A stretch of 36,332 nucleotides of DNA from Acidobacteriota bacterium (lineage in GTDB: Bacteria > Acidobacteriota > Terriglobia > Acidiferrales > UBA7541): the NCBI GenBank assembly GCA_003165465.1, contig PLUM01000091.1, positions 1-36,332 on the forward strand. Direction: 5' to 3'. Position 1 is the first letter of the stretch, and each line of letters opens with the position of its first letter. This document shows, piece by piece, positions 25,747 to 35,529 of the stretch. Below the pieces are notes generated by a model, which was not told where the DNA came from, did not search any database, and saw only the letters and a list, made by a program, of their open reading frames with translations. The position numbers and the translations under genes are program-made.

Positions 25747-26988
25747 ATGGCGGTCATGAGCGGTGGCGTGAGTGAAAGAGGGATGGCCCGGCGGCATTCT
25801 TCCGATGCGCGGCCTCGGCTATTGCTTGTGGGCTCCCACGTTGTTCAGTATTCCTCTCCGGTTTTTCGCCAGATAGCCTTGGACTCGCGAATAGAATTAT
25901 TGGTCGCTTATTGCAGTATGCAAGGGGCGGAGCCTGGATTGGACCCGGATTTTGGCGTCACGGTTTCCTGGGATACGTCGCCACTCGAAGGGTACTCCTG
26001 GGTGCATGTTCCGAACCGTTCTCTCCGGCCAGGCCTGGGGCGTTTCTTTGGTTTGATTAATCCCGGTCTGTGGGGATTGATACGCGATGGGCGGTTTGAA
26101 GTGGTTTTTGTAAGCGGCTACTTTTATGCGAGCGCATGGATCGCAATCTTCGCCGCGAAACGATATGGCATTCCCATACTGTTTACCACCGAGGCCCACT
26201 CGCTGAGGAGTTGGAGGGCTCAATCGAAATGGAAGCTTCGATTTAAGAAATTCTATGTCCGGCGCATACTCTCACTTGGAAAAATGCTGCTGACGATGTC
26301 CTCGGGTTCCTTCCAGCAGTTAATTGCTCTGGGATTTCGCGAAAGCCGGATCGTGCTGAGCCCCTATGTGGTGGACAACGACTGGTGGACGAGAAAAGCC
26401 GCGGAAGTAAGCCGGGAAGACGCACGCGCCGCTCTGCAAATCCCCGCGCACTCATCAGTGGTACTTTTCTGCGCAAAGCTTCAACCTTGGAAGGGGCCAA
26501 ACGACTTGCTGGAAGCTTTTTTCCGGGCAGATGTTCCGGATTCTTATCTTGCCTTTGCGGGTGACGGCCCGCTGCGGGCCAGTCTCGAGCAAAGGGCATT
26601 GGAGTTGGGGATCGCGGATCGCGTACGATTCCTCGGGTTTATGAATCAGTCTCAACTGCCATCTGTATATCGCGCCGCGGACTTGCTTGTACTCCCCTCA
26701 CACTATGAGCCGTTCGGACTGGTCGTCAACGAAGCCATGCTTTGCGGTTTGCCGGTTGCGATTAGCGATCGAGTGGGCGCAAAATTCGATCTGGTGCATA
26801 CGGGCGAAAATGGCTACATATTCCCGGTGGGAGACGTGAATAGACTGGCTGCAATTCTCGGAGAAATTTTGCCGGATTCCGAAAAACGTGCCAGGATGGC
26901 GGCTGGGGCCCGCCAGCGGATGGAGACATGGTCGCCGCGTGAGTACGTTGAGAGCCTGGTGAGAGCTGTCCAATTGGCGAAAAAATAA
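25747..26988 (+). CDS. Family 4 glycosyltransferase
   Basis: The 413-residue GT-B protein has a short polar lead, then RLLLVGSHVVQYSSPVFRQI. The C-terminal half has LFCAKLQPWKGPNDLLEAF, YLAFAGDGPLRASLE and VRFLGFMNQSQLPSVYRAAD. The donor-site signature is PSHYEPFGLVVNEAMLCG with both Glu residues. A downstream ATG, in MARRHSS, could be the true start. It is a cytoplasmic transferase for the locus glycan; its specificity is unknown. It is the first gene of a plus-strand run reaching 33002. Confidence 0.9.
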   Translation: MAVMSGGVSERGMARRHSSDARPRLLLVGSHVVQYSSPVFRQIALDSRIELLVAYCSMQGAEPGLDPDFGVTVSWDTSPLEGYSWVHVPNRSLRPGLGRFFGLINPGLWGLIRDGRFEVVFVSGYFYASAWIAIFAAKRYGIPILFTTEAHSLRSWRAQSKWKLRFKKFYVRRILSLGKMLLTMSSGSFQQLIALGFRESRIVLSPYVVDNDWWTRKAAEVSREDARAALQIPAHSSVVLFCAKLQPWKGPNDLLEAFFRADVPDSYLAFAGDGPLRASLEQRALELGIADRVRFLGFMNQSQLPSVYRAADLLVLPSHYEPFGLVVNEAMLCGLPVAISDRVGAKFDLVHTGENGYIFPVGDVNRLAAILGEILPDSEKRARMAAGARQRMETWSPREYVESLVRAVQLAKK

Positions 26989-27034
26989 AGCATTTCATGG
27001 ATTCGACCCTGAGGATTATTCTTGAAAGGGACTA

Positions 27035-28195
27035 TTGACTAAGGATTCCCGACTGGCGAAGCGTACGTCCGTCCATTTGGACGCCATCCGGGGTGTCTCG
27101 GCCGTTGCTGTGTTGCTGTATCACTTGCGGGGCCTGTTTTTCGTGGATTATCCCCAACTCGCCGGCAAGTCCATTTTTTTGATGGCTCTTTATGCGTTCA
27201 CCGGCTATGGGCACCAGGCGGTCATGGTTTTTTTTGTTCTCAGCGGGTATTTCATCGGTACGAACGTGCTGGTATCCGTGGGAAATGGGCGGTGGTCATG
27301 GCGAACCTATCTCTTGAGTCGTGTAACTCGGCTGCATTTGGTTTTGTTTCCGGCGCTCGTTCTGGGTGCTGTCTGGGATCGAATCGGGATGAGGATACCG
27401 CAAGCGGCCTCGATCTATTACGATGGTCTGTATAAATTTTATGGCCCGAGCGTCGCTTTGCGTTCAACGGTTCCCATTTTTTTTGAAAATTTCTTCTATC
27501 TGCAAAGTATTATTTCTCCTGCGTTCGGTTCCAATACTCCGCTTTGGAGCCTGAGTTACGAATTCTGGTACTACCTCGTATTTCCTGCCCTGATCCTTGT
27601 GGCTGCCACATGTGTGGAAATTCGATTGCGTATTCTGTACGCGGGCCTCGCTCTATTGCTTTTATGGTTTGTCGGTGCGCTAATCGTTTTTTACTTTCCG
27701 ATCTGGCTGGCGGGAACTCTTGTGGGACGCCTCCAGCGAGCCACGAAAGTCAGGTCGCGTTCGCTGACGTTGCCGTTAGTTGGCGGAGTGATCTTTATTG
27801 CCTGCCTGGCATGGAGTCGCAGGCACCACCTTTCGCCGGACCTGCTGACCGACTACCTTGTCGCGTTTGGTTTTGCGCTCTGGCTGTACACATTACTTCT
27901 TGGATCAAGAGAGGATGCCTCACCGGCTTACGCTTATGGGGCTAAAAAACTGGCGGGTTTTTCCTATACGCTCTATCTGACTCATATGCCGATGTTGCTG
28001 TTGTTGCGAGGTTTGCTGGCCCCTCATGGAAACTGGCAACCCGATTCATTGCATTTGGCGTATGCGTTGGGAATTGCGATGTTATTGCTGACCTACTCCT
28101 ATTGGGTAGCCGAATTCACGGAAGCTCGCACAGCCAGCGTACGTCGCCGGCTGCTCGAATCTAAAATCTTTTTGGGGAGCGAACCCCGGCTTTGA
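27035..28195 (+). CDS. Membrane acyltransferase (acyltransferase_3 family)
   Basis: The 386-residue protein has about ten membrane helices and the family opening HLDAIRGVSAVAVLLYHLRG, where the His in YHL is the likely catalytic base. Later segments SYEFWYYLVFPALIL and FSYTLYLTHMPMLLLL are typical of OafA/ExoZ-like enzymes. They move acetyl or other acyl groups onto periplasmic or lipid-linked sugars. The start is TTG, with AAGGG 4-8 bases upstream. It probably O-acylates the locus glycan. Confidence 0.9.
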   Translation: MTKDSRLAKRTSVHLDAIRGVSAVAVLLYHLRGLFFVDYPQLAGKSIFLMALYAFTGYGHQAVMVFFVLSGYFIGTNVLVSVGNGRWSWRTYLLSRVTRLHLVLFPALVLGAVWDRIGMRIPQAASIYYDGLYKFYGPSVALRSTVPIFFENFFYLQSIISPAFGSNTPLWSLSYEFWYYLVFPALILVAATCVEIRLRILYAGLALLLLWFVGALIVFYFPIWLAGTLVGRLQRATKVRSRSLTLPLVGGVIFIACLAWSRRHHLSPDLLTDYLVAFGFALWLYTLLLGSREDASPAYAYGAKKLAGFSYTLYLTHMPMLLLLRGLLAPHGNWQPDSLHLAYALGIAMLLLTYSYWVAEFTEARTASVRRRLLESKIFLGSEPRL

Positions 28196-28284
28196 ACAGT
28201 GGACCGAACACAAATACGATTGTTCTCCGTTTGTATTTCTCAGCCCAAGTGTGAGGATGGCATACTATGATGGGAATGAAATAA

Positions 28285-29880
28285 ATGCAGCTAACTACCG
28301 CAGGATCTCATAGAGGGAATCGGCAGATTAAGGCTGCGGTCATGGGCATCATTGTCCTTGTCCTCATATGGGAAATGGCAGTATGGATTGTCGCCGGCTC
28401 CGACCAGAATTTAGTCATGTTCGGGCTCGTCTTGGTTATCGTCGCGCTCGTGGTTCATATTCTTAACGATTGGCGCAGTGGCGTTCTTCTATTCTTGGTT
28501 TGGGTTCTGTTCGAGGACCTTGCCCGCAAGTATCTTGGCAACAGCATGCTCGTATATTTTGCCAAGGACTTTTTGGTTACCGTTGCCTATTTTTCGTTTT
28601 ATTTCGCAAAACGCCGGAGGGAAGTGGATTTTTTTAAGGCTCCTTTTCTGGTTCCGCTCGGAATATTTTTTGCGCTAGCATTCATCCAGGTGTTCAATCC
28701 ATTCTCCCCGAACGTACTGTATGGTTTGTTGGGCCTGAAGCTCTATTTCTACTACGTTCCGCTGATGTTTCTCGGCTACGCGATGCTGAGGCGCCCGGAG
28801 GACTTGGATCTTCTTCTCAAAGTGAGTTTGATTTCGGGAATCGTGGTTGCCGGGCTGGGGATTGCCCAATCGGTGCTGGGGGTGAGCTTTCTCACGCCGG
28901 AGGATACTCCGGAGGAAATCTATGGATTATCGCATTTAACACGTTACTCGCCATTAACGCATGAGGCGGTATTTGCCCCGAGTTCCGTGTTCGTCAGCGC
29001 GGGCCGTTTCTCCTTCTACTTGATCATGCTTTGGATTTTTGCGATGGGCGCCCAGGGTTACTTTTTGCTTAGCCGCAAGCCGGGAGCCAAGTATGGGTTC
29101 TGGGGAATAGGAGTCGTTACCGTCGCCGTTATGATCACGGGGACTCGCACCCCATTCGTCTTCGTGATTGGCAGCGCTTTTGTGATGACCTCCGCATTTC
29201 TGTGGGGCGCCCCGTGGAGGTGGGGGCAGGGACAACGCCTGGTAAAGGCACTGCGCCGGGGGTTCCTGGTTGGTGGATTTGGTTTGATCCTCATGGTTGA
29301 AATATTCCCCACGATTATCGGCGCGAATTGGTCTTTCTTCACGCAAACGCTTTCAGTAAGCGGCGAAGGCTCCGAACTCGTGGGCAGAGGCTGGAATTAC
29401 CCAACACAAAATCTCATGCAGGCTCTCTCAGAAGGAGATGTGCTCACCGGACATGGCACTGGAATGTCTTCGCTGGGGATGCAATATGTCGATCGCTTAT
29501 TGAACCAGTCGTTGCCGCAGTATGGGGTGGAAAGTGGTTACGGCGCCCTCATCGTCGAAATGGGAATCTTTGGTCCGATTCTTTGGTTGATTTGGGTTTC
29601 GGTGCTGTTATGGCAGGGATGGAAGGTCGTTCGAAATCTTCGCGAAACCGTATATTTTCCGTTGGGTTTTGCCATTTGGTGGTATGCGGTGGTGGCTCTC
29701 GTCCTGCTTATGTACCTGACTCTAGGTACCTACCAGAACTATGTGAATAACGCGTATTTGTGGCTCATGATTGGTGTGTTGTACCGTCTTCCCAAACTCG
29801 CGCAAATGCCACAGCCCGTCCCCATTCCCAAACACTTGCGCGGAGCGCCCCGCTGGCGACTCGCGCTGATCGGAAAATAA
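28285..29880 (+). CDS. Second O-antigen polymerase/ligase-like membrane protein
   Basis: The 531-residue protein has about 10-12 membrane helices with paired helices near the N terminus (IIVLVLIWEMAVWIVAG, MFGLVLVIVALVVHI). A large loop between about residues 355 and 415 contains VGRGWNYPTQNLMQAL and GHGTGMSSLGMQYVDR, then YGALIVEMGIFGP, which parallels the HNDY-EtGiiG pattern of Wzy_C proteins without the His. This is weaker than the match at 5119. Polymerase is the likely role if this glycan is Wzy-made. It ends 5 bases before the GTG of the amidotransferase gene. Confidence 0.7.
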   Translation: MQLTTAGSHRGNRQIKAAVMGIIVLVLIWEMAVWIVAGSDQNLVMFGLVLVIVALVVHILNDWRSGVLLFLVWVLFEDLARKYLGNSMLVYFAKDFLVTVAYFSFYFAKRRREVDFFKAPFLVPLGIFFALAFIQVFNPFSPNVLYGLLGLKLYFYYVPLMFLGYAMLRRPEDLDLLLKVSLISGIVVAGLGIAQSVLGVSFLTPEDTPEEIYGLSHLTRYSPLTHEAVFAPSSVFVSAGRFSFYLIMLWIFAMGAQGYFLLSRKPGAKYGFWGIGVVTVAVMITGTRTPFVFVIGSAFVMTSAFLWGAPWRWGQGQRLVKALRRGFLVGGFGLILMVEIFPTIIGANWSFFTQTLSVSGEGSELVGRGWNYPTQNLMQALSEGDVLTGHGTGMSSLGMQYVDRLLNQSLPQYGVESGYGALIVEMGIFGPILWLIWVSVLLWQGWKVVRNLRETVYFPLGFAIWWYAVVALVLLMYLTLGTYQNYVNNAYLWLMIGVLYRLPKLAQMPQPVPIPKHLRGAPRWRLALIGK

Positions 29881-29885
29881 CCGGC

Positions 29886-31766
29886 GTGTGCGGCATTGCC
29901 GGGATTGCGACCACCCACCCAGACGATTCGTTGCGTCCGGCCGCGGACCGCATGGCCCTTTCCATGAAGCATCGCGGCCCGGACAGCCAGGGCATCCAGG
30001 AATTCGCATCGTGTCTCCTGGTGAACGCCCGCCTCTCCATCATCGACCTGAGCGAACGCGGCCACATGCCCATGTCCAGCCCCGATGGACAGGCCTGGAT
30101 CACCTACAACGGCGAATGCTACAACGCCGGTGAATTGCGCGTCGAACTCGAACGCCGGGGCCATTCTTTCCGCACCACATCGGACACCGAGGTTGTTCTT
30201 CATCTCTACCTGGAATATGGAGAGCGCTTCGTCGAAAAATTGCGTGGCATGTTTGCCTTCGCCATATGGGATGTCCGCGAGCGCAAACTGGTTCTCGGCC
30301 GCGACCGTCTGGGCATCAAGCCTCTTTACGTGCACGAGTCCGGCGGGCAGCTCGTCTTTGCTTCCGAAATCAAAACGCTCCTTGCTTCCGGTCTCGTGCC
30401 TCGCCAGCTTGACCCGTCCGGACTGCGCGCATTTCTTCAACTCGGGCATATTCCTCCACCATGGTCCGCCATTCGCGGAGTCACTCCGCTGGCGCCTGGC
30501 CATATTGGTGTTTGGAAAGACGGACAATGGCGAACGCAGGCGTATTGGTCGCTTTCCGCCCGTTCCTTGCCGCCGGCATCAATCGATCGTCTCGCGGCGG
30601 ATTTCTCGGAAGTCCTGCTCGACGCAATGCGAAACCATCTCGTCTCGGACGTGCCCGTGCTGATGTTCTTGAGCGGTGGCACGGATTCGGCTTGCCTTGG
30701 CGCGCTCGCGCGAGCCGCCGGAGCGCGGAACCTCTCGGCGATGACCGTGGGATTCGGCGAAACCGAATTCGATGAAAGCCATCTGACCCGGCGCACGGCG
30801 GAAGCGCTCGGCATTCCGCTCGAGGTCGTGACGCTCGACGCGGGGCGCGTGGAAGCGGACCTCGACCACGCCGTATGGGCGCTGGACGAACCATCGGTGG
30901 ACGGATTGAATTCCTACTGGATTTCGAAATTGGGAGCGGAAGCCGGATTCAAAGTCGCCCTTTCGGGACAGGGTGGCGACGAGCTGTTTGGCGGATATGA
31001 TTCGCTTGCCTGGTTCGAACGGTTCAACACGGTTGCGCGCTGGGCCAAGCCGTTTCCGGCAGTTCCATTCGGACGTTTGCTCGACCGGAGCGCGTTTCCG
31101 TTTCGCTGGAGAAAACTCTCCTACTTGATTGGGGCCGGCGACCCGTTTGTGGCTGCGCAGCTTGCCGTGAAGGTGTTGTTCCTTGACCGGGACGTGGATG
31201 AGTTGCTTTCCCCTTCGCTTGCATCAAAGGGCCATCCCGCGGAAGCACGCAATCATCTGGAGTATTGGGCGAAGCAGGTGGAGAACGAAGGCCTCCGCGA
31301 GCGCCTCGCGTTCATGGACATTCACACGCACCTGGAGCCGCGCCTGTTGCGCGATCTGGACGCCATGAGCATGGCCTCCAGCATCGAAGTGCGGCCCGTT
31401 TTTCTAGATCATCGCGTGGTGGAGTTTCTGCTTCCCGTTCCCGCGAGTATTCGCATGAGCCAGAAGCGGCTCCTGCTCGATGCCACGAAGGCTTTTCTGC
31501 CGCCCGCGTTATTGGCGGATTTGGCCTCTCGCCCCAAGCGTACGTTCACGTTCCCCTTTCAGCGCTGGTTATCGCATGATTTGCGTGACGTGCTGAAGGA
31601 AACGTTTGCGCCGGACCGCCTGCGCCGCACAGGTGTTCTGAATCCCGCGGCCGTGAATCGTCTCTGGGATCGCTATCAGCGGTCGGAGGGCGCCGTCGGT
31701 TGGTCGCGTATCTGGAATTTGTTTGTTCTCGAGCGCTGGTGTGAAATCATGCAGGTTGGCCCCTAA
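29886..31766 (+). CDS. asnB: Asparagine synthase (glutamine-hydrolysing) type amidotransferase
   Basis: The 626-residue protein starts with GTG then CGIAGI, so Cys2 is freed as the glutaminase nucleophile, which fixes this start over a longer frame from 29760. KHRGPDSQG and NGECYN complete the class II glutaminase domain (1 to ~190). The synthase domain has the PP-loop SGGTDSA at 263-269 and LSGQGGDELFGGYDSLAWF. AsnB-like proteins in polysaccharide loci probably amidate uronic acids or similar sugar carboxylates; this fits the nearby uronic-acid epimerase-like gene but is inference. True asparagine synthesis cannot be excluded. Confidence 0.93.
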   Translation: MCGIAGIATTHPDDSLRPAADRMALSMKHRGPDSQGIQEFASCLLVNARLSIIDLSERGHMPMSSPDGQAWITYNGECYNAGELRVELERRGHSFRTTSDTEVVLHLYLEYGERFVEKLRGMFAFAIWDVRERKLVLGRDRLGIKPLYVHESGGQLVFASEIKTLLASGLVPRQLDPSGLRAFLQLGHIPPPWSAIRGVTPLAPGHIGVWKDGQWRTQAYWSLSARSLPPASIDRLAADFSEVLLDAMRNHLVSDVPVLMFLSGGTDSACLGALARAAGARNLSAMTVGFGETEFDESHLTRRTAEALGIPLEVVTLDAGRVEADLDHAVWALDEPSVDGLNSYWISKLGAEAGFKVALSGQGGDELFGGYDSLAWFERFNTVARWAKPFPAVPFGRLLDRSAFPFRWRKLSYLIGAGDPFVAAQLAVKVLFLDRDVDELLSPSLASKGHPAEARNHLEYWAKQVENEGLRERLAFMDIHTHLEPRLLRDLDAMSMASSIEVRPVFLDHRVVEFLLPVPASIRMSQKRLLLDATKAFLPPALLADLASRPKRTFTFPFQRWLSHDLRDVLKETFAPDRLRRTGVLNPAAVNRLWDRYQRSEGAVGWSRIWNLFVLERWCEIMQVGP

Positions 31767-31784
31767 GGAGAGCCTTTCAAACGA

Positions 31785-33002
31785 ATGCCACGCATCCGGA
31801 TAGCGATTGTTTCTCCCTTCATCGATAAGCGCCACGGAACCGAGCGGCGCATCGCCGAATGGATCACCCGTCTGCCCCCGGAATATGAAATTCATATTTA
31901 CAGCCAGCGTGTCGAGGACGTGGACCTCACACGCATGAAGTGGCATCGAATCCCCGCGCTTCCGGGGCCGCATATTCTAAATTTTCTTTGGTGGCTTGCC
32001 GCCAACCACATCTGGCGCTGGTGGGACGCGCGCGTGCGCGGGCTGCGGCCCGATCTGGTTTACACGGCGGGAACGAATTGCTGGGATGCGGATCTGATCT
32101 CCGTGCACATTGTGTTTGCGGAATTTGTCCGCATGTCGGCGCATGAATTGCGGTTCCGCGGAAGTCCGCTGCGTTTCTGGCCTCGGCTGCTTCATCGGTG
32201 GCTATACTATCGGCTGATTATTTTTCTCGAACGCCGCATGTACACGAATCCGAATACAGGCTTAATTCTGATCGCAAAAAAGACGGCGGACGATTTGAAG
32301 CGGCATTACGGAATCGAAGGCCCGTTTCCGATCGTCTACATCGGTCTCGATCAGAAGATTTTCAACAGGGAATTGAGGCTTCGTAACCGGCCGGAGGTTC
32401 GCAGGCAGCTTGGCATTGCGGAACATACGTTTGCCCTGGTGATGGTCGGCAACGATTGGAAGAAGAAGGGCCTCGTCGCTTCGATCGAAGCGCTCGCGCA
32501 ACTGAAGGATCTTTCGCTGGTGCTTGTGGTTGCGGGCAAGGACGATTCGGCCCCCTATCAAAGCCGGATTCGAGAACTGGGCCTGGAAGGGAAAGTGAAA
32601 TTCTGCCCGTCTCGCGCGGATGTTCAATGGTATTACGGCGCAGCCGATGTCTACCTTGGCCCATCTCTCGAAGACACGTTTGCGCAGCCTCCCGCTGAAG
32701 CCATGGCCTGTGGCTTGCCTGTGATCACGACCGCGACCAACGGAACCGCGGAAATCATGACCGACGGAGTGGATGGTTTGATCCTTCAAGATCCCAACGA
32801 TGTGGCGGGCCTTGCTGCGCGGATTCGATGGCTCTACGAGCATCCTGATCAGCGGGAGAGCATGGCCGCGCAAGCCGCGGTGACCGCCAGCGCATACACG
32901 TGGGACCGCAACGGCGTCGAGATGCGCGCAATTTTTGCGAACGCGCTCGATCGCCGGCGTGGGAGGGGCGGCTCCACTTCCGCGCCAGTGGAATCGAGGT
33001 AG
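31785..33002 (+). CDS. Family 4 glycosyltransferase
   Basis: The 405-residue GT-B protein starts RIRIAIVSPFIDKRHGTER, with the N-terminal gly-containing loop. The C-terminal half has FALVMVGNDWKKKGLVASIE, LVLVVAGKDDSAPYQ and VKFCPSRADVQWYYGAADV. The donor signature is PSLEDTFAQPPAEAMACG. Its second half is typical of the GT4 family. AAGGAG lies ~14 bases upstream, rather far. It converges with the epimerase gene 11 bases away. Confidence 0.9.
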   Translation: MPRIRIAIVSPFIDKRHGTERRIAEWITRLPPEYEIHIYSQRVEDVDLTRMKWHRIPALPGPHILNFLWWLAANHIWRWWDARVRGLRPDLVYTAGTNCWDADLISVHIVFAEFVRMSAHELRFRGSPLRFWPRLLHRWLYYRLIIFLERRMYTNPNTGLILIAKKTADDLKRHYGIEGPFPIVYIGLDQKIFNRELRLRNRPEVRRQLGIAEHTFALVMVGNDWKKKGLVASIEALAQLKDLSLVLVVAGKDDSAPYQSRIRELGLEGKVKFCPSRADVQWYYGAADVYLGPSLEDTFAQPPAEAMACGLPVITTATNGTAEIMTDGVDGLILQDPNDVAGLAARIRWLYEHPDQRESMAAQAAVTASAYTWDRNGVEMRAIFANALDRRRGRGGSTSAPVESR

Positions 33003-33013
33003 TTGGGCGCTAC

Positions 33014-34021
33014 CTATGCACGTAGGCTCGGTTTCGCGGCGCGATACCACGCGACAAAGTTCTTGAGGCCTTGCTCCAGCGTGGTTTGCGGGCGGTAGCC
33101 GAGCAGTTTTCCGGCCTTTGCAATGTCGGCCCACGTCAGGGGCACATCGCCCTGTTGTGGAGCTTCCCGCTGAACGATCGCATTCTTTCCTGTCGCGTGT
33201 TCGATCATGCCAACCAGTTCGGAAAGTTTTACGGGGTGGGAGTTGCCAAGATTGCAGATTTCGAAGGGTGTTCCGCCCGATGAAGAATCAGCGGATGCGA
33301 AATCGTAATCGAGCGCTCCCAGAACTCCCGCCACAATGTCATCCACGTAAGTGTAATCGCGCCCCGTTTCTCCGTCTCCGAAAATGGGGAGCGGCTTTCC
33401 GGCTTCGATGCGGGCGGTGAACTTATGAATGGCGAGGTCGGGCCGCTGCCGTGGTCCGTACACGGTGAAGAACCGCAGGGCGACCACAGGCAATTTGTAA
33501 AGATGCGCGTACGTATGGCAGAACAATTCCCCGGCGAGTTTGGTGGCGGCATACGGCGAAATGGGACGCAAGACGGATTGGCTTTCGGAAAATGGCGCGC
33601 GGCTGTTCGCGCCATACACGGAACTCGATGATCCGAAAATCAGCCGCGAGACCTGGAATTCCTTGCACAGTTCTAGCACATTCACCGTGCCGCCCACATT
33701 CACCTGCTCGTAGAGCCGCGGTTGCTCGATCGACGGGCGGACGCCGGCCCGCGCCGCAAGATGAACGATCGCATCCGGCCGAATGCCGGCGACGATTTCC
33801 CTCATCGGGTCGATTGCGCAAATATCCTGGTTGAAAAAGTCGAAGGGTCCAATTTTTCGAATGGTTTCGAGATTCGCTTTTTTCCACGCAGGGGAATAAA
33901 ACTCGTCGAGGTTGTCCACAATGCTTAAGTGAACGTGCCTGCGGAGCAAAGCCTCCGCCACATGCGAGCCAATGAACCCGGCCCCGCCTGTCAGCAAAAT
34001 ACGTTTCGAATTTCCAATCAC
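33014..34021 (-). CDS. NAD-dependent epimerase, UDP-glucuronate 4-epimerase-like
   Basis: The 335-residue extended short-chain dehydrogenase has LLTGGAGFIGSH near residue 10, then VDNLDEFYSPAWKKANLE, HLAARAGVRPSIEQP, SSSSVYGANSRAPF and YAATK as the catalytic Tyr-x3-Lys. ALRFFTVYGPRQRPD and GRDYTYVDDIV match CapI/LpsL-type UDP-glucuronate 4-epimerases, which give UDP-galacturonate. The GTG at 34021 has AGGGA 8-9 bases ahead; an ATG at 34084 would give a longer, atypical start. The product would suit an uronic-acid-containing glycan. Confidence 0.88.
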   Translation of the reverse strand: MIGNSKRILLTGGAGFIGSHVAEALLRRHVHLSIVDNLDEFYSPAWKKANLETIRKIGPFDFFNQDICAIDPMREIVAGIRPDAIVHLAARAGVRPSIEQPRLYEQVNVGGTVNVLELCKEFQVSRLIFGSSSSVYGANSRAPFSESQSVLRPISPYAATKLAGELFCHTYAHLYKLPVVALRFFTVYGPRQRPDLAIHKFTARIEAGKPLPIFGDGETGRDYTYVDDIVAGVLGALDYDFASADSSSGGTPFEICNLGNSHPVKLSELVGMIEHATGKNAIVQREAPQQGDVPLTWADIAKAGKLLGYRPQTTLEQGLKNFVAWYRAAKPSLRA

Positions 34022-34293
34022 GTTCCGATCCCTTTCGCCTTGCAATACAGACGGTGAGCGTACCAGTAAATCGCATGGCCGCATAGGGAGTCATGATGTT
34101 GGCGTTACGAATTGCATCGCACTCCCATGTCGCGGTTGCCCGGCGTGTTGTAGACTCTTCCGATGTTCCCGAAAAGCGGACGCGCTTCCGGCGTTCAAAA
34201 ACGAAGCAACCCTGTGCCGCGCGAAGAAAGATCCTTTCCGCGCGCGACGCGTGGAATGGATCGGCGACCCAACGGGCCAGCCGCATTACTCGA

Positions 34294-35421
34294 ATGAGCT
34301 TCATCGTCGGATTATTCACGGCCGTGCTTTCGGAGGGTGGCGTTCAACGCGCCGGCCGCCACGTTGCCGCCGTTGCAGCGAAATTTGCCGCGGATCGCGG
34401 CATGGCTGTCCGTTTCCTGAGCCTCAGCGATCTGCGGGGATTGCACGCCCTGCGCGTTGGCTCGCTGGGATATTCCGTTTCCGGCTATGCGGGGAACAAA
34501 GCTGAATTCGTTCTTGCCGCATTGCGCGCGGCGGGCCGCAAACCGGTTCTTGCGATCGCGCTTCATCCGCATTTGGCACCCATCGTGTGGGCCATGAATC
34601 AATGTGGCGGGAAAATGCGCTCCATTGTCTTTACGCACGGCGTGGAAGTGTGGCAACCGCTCGGCTGGCCGCGCGGCGCTGCGCTGCGCCGCGCGGATAT
34701 GGTCATCGGGCCAAGCGCGGATACGGTGCGGCATTTGATTTCCGAGCAGGGAATTCTTCCCGGCAAAGCTCAGCTTCTCCCGTGGGGCCTCGACCCTGAA
34801 TTTGAAGCGCGCGCTGCCTCGTCGGTTCCGCTCTCGCCTCCGCCTGGATTTCCTGAAACTGGCCGAATTGTTTTGACGGTTGGCAGATGGAATTCCGCCG
34901 AGCAATATAAAGGGGCGGACACGTTGATTGCCGCTCTCCCGCGCGTGCTCAAAACGGCGCCGGACACATTTCTAGTGCTGGTCGGCGACGGAGACGACCG
35001 GCCAAGATTGGAACAGCTTGCTCGCAATCTCGGTGTTTCGGAACGTGCGTGCTTTTTGCATGGCTTGACGCCCGATCAACTCTTCGCCTGTTACGCAAGC
35101 TGCGAAATCTTCGCTCTTCCCAGCCGCGGCGAAGGGTTTGGGCTCGTATTTCTGGAGGCCATGGCCTGCGCCAAACCCGTGATCGGCGGAGCGCACGGTG
35201 GAATTCCCGATATTATCGAGGACGGTGTGACGGGCTTGCTCGTGCCGCATGGGGACGCCCAGCGCCTCGCGCAAGCGCTTGAATCTCTTCTGGGCAATCC
35301 CGGCCGGGCCAAGGAAATGGGCGCGCGAGGAAAGGATCGCCTTGCGAAAACATTTTCCTTCGAACAATTTCAATCCCGCCTGTCGCGGATCCTGAACAAT
35401 GCATTTGTCCAATTGGAATGA
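34294..35421 (+). CDS. Family 4 glycosyltransferase
   Basis: The 375-residue GT-B protein starts MSFIVGLFTAVLSEGGVQRAG, the expected N-terminal strand and gly loop. This ATG is preferred over an upstream in-frame ATG at 34093 that adds 67 unrelated basic residues. The C-terminal half has IVLTVGRWNSAEQYKGADT, FLVLVGDGDDRPRLEQ and ACFLHGLTPDQLFACYASCE. The donor signature is PSRGEGFGLVFLEAMACA with both Glu residues. It is divergent from the epimerase gene with ~270 bases between the chosen starts. Confidence 0.88.
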   Translation: MSFIVGLFTAVLSEGGVQRAGRHVAAVAAKFAADRGMAVRFLSLSDLRGLHALRVGSLGYSVSGYAGNKAEFVLAALRAAGRKPVLAIALHPHLAPIVWAMNQCGGKMRSIVFTHGVEVWQPLGWPRGAALRRADMVIGPSADTVRHLISEQGILPGKAQLLPWGLDPEFEARAASSVPLSPPPGFPETGRIVLTVGRWNSAEQYKGADTLIAALPRVLKTAPDTFLVLVGDGDDRPRLEQLARNLGVSERACFLHGLTPDQLFACYASCEIFALPSRGEGFGLVFLEAMACAKPVIGGAHGGIPDIIEDGVTGLLVPHGDAQRLAQALESLLGNPGRAKEMGARGKDRLAKTFSFEQFQSRLSRILNNAFVQLE

Positions 35422-35458
35422 ATTCCGAAGCTTTCCGGGCGAAATTATTCCTCCGATG

Positions 35459-35464
35459 TATAAT
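35459..35464 (+). promoter_or_regulatory. Candidate -10 box before the last gene
   Basis: A perfect TATAAT lies 65 bases before the ATG at 35530, with TG directly ahead as in the promoter at 6474. No clear -35 box is found at 16-18 bases. It may be a promoter for the final glycosyltransferase gene. Confidence 0.3.
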
Positions 35465-35529
35465 TTATGGCCGGGAACAACTTTCTTAAACCTTTTCCCG
35501 GGCGATTGCGTGCCCGGTTTCGTGTGCCT

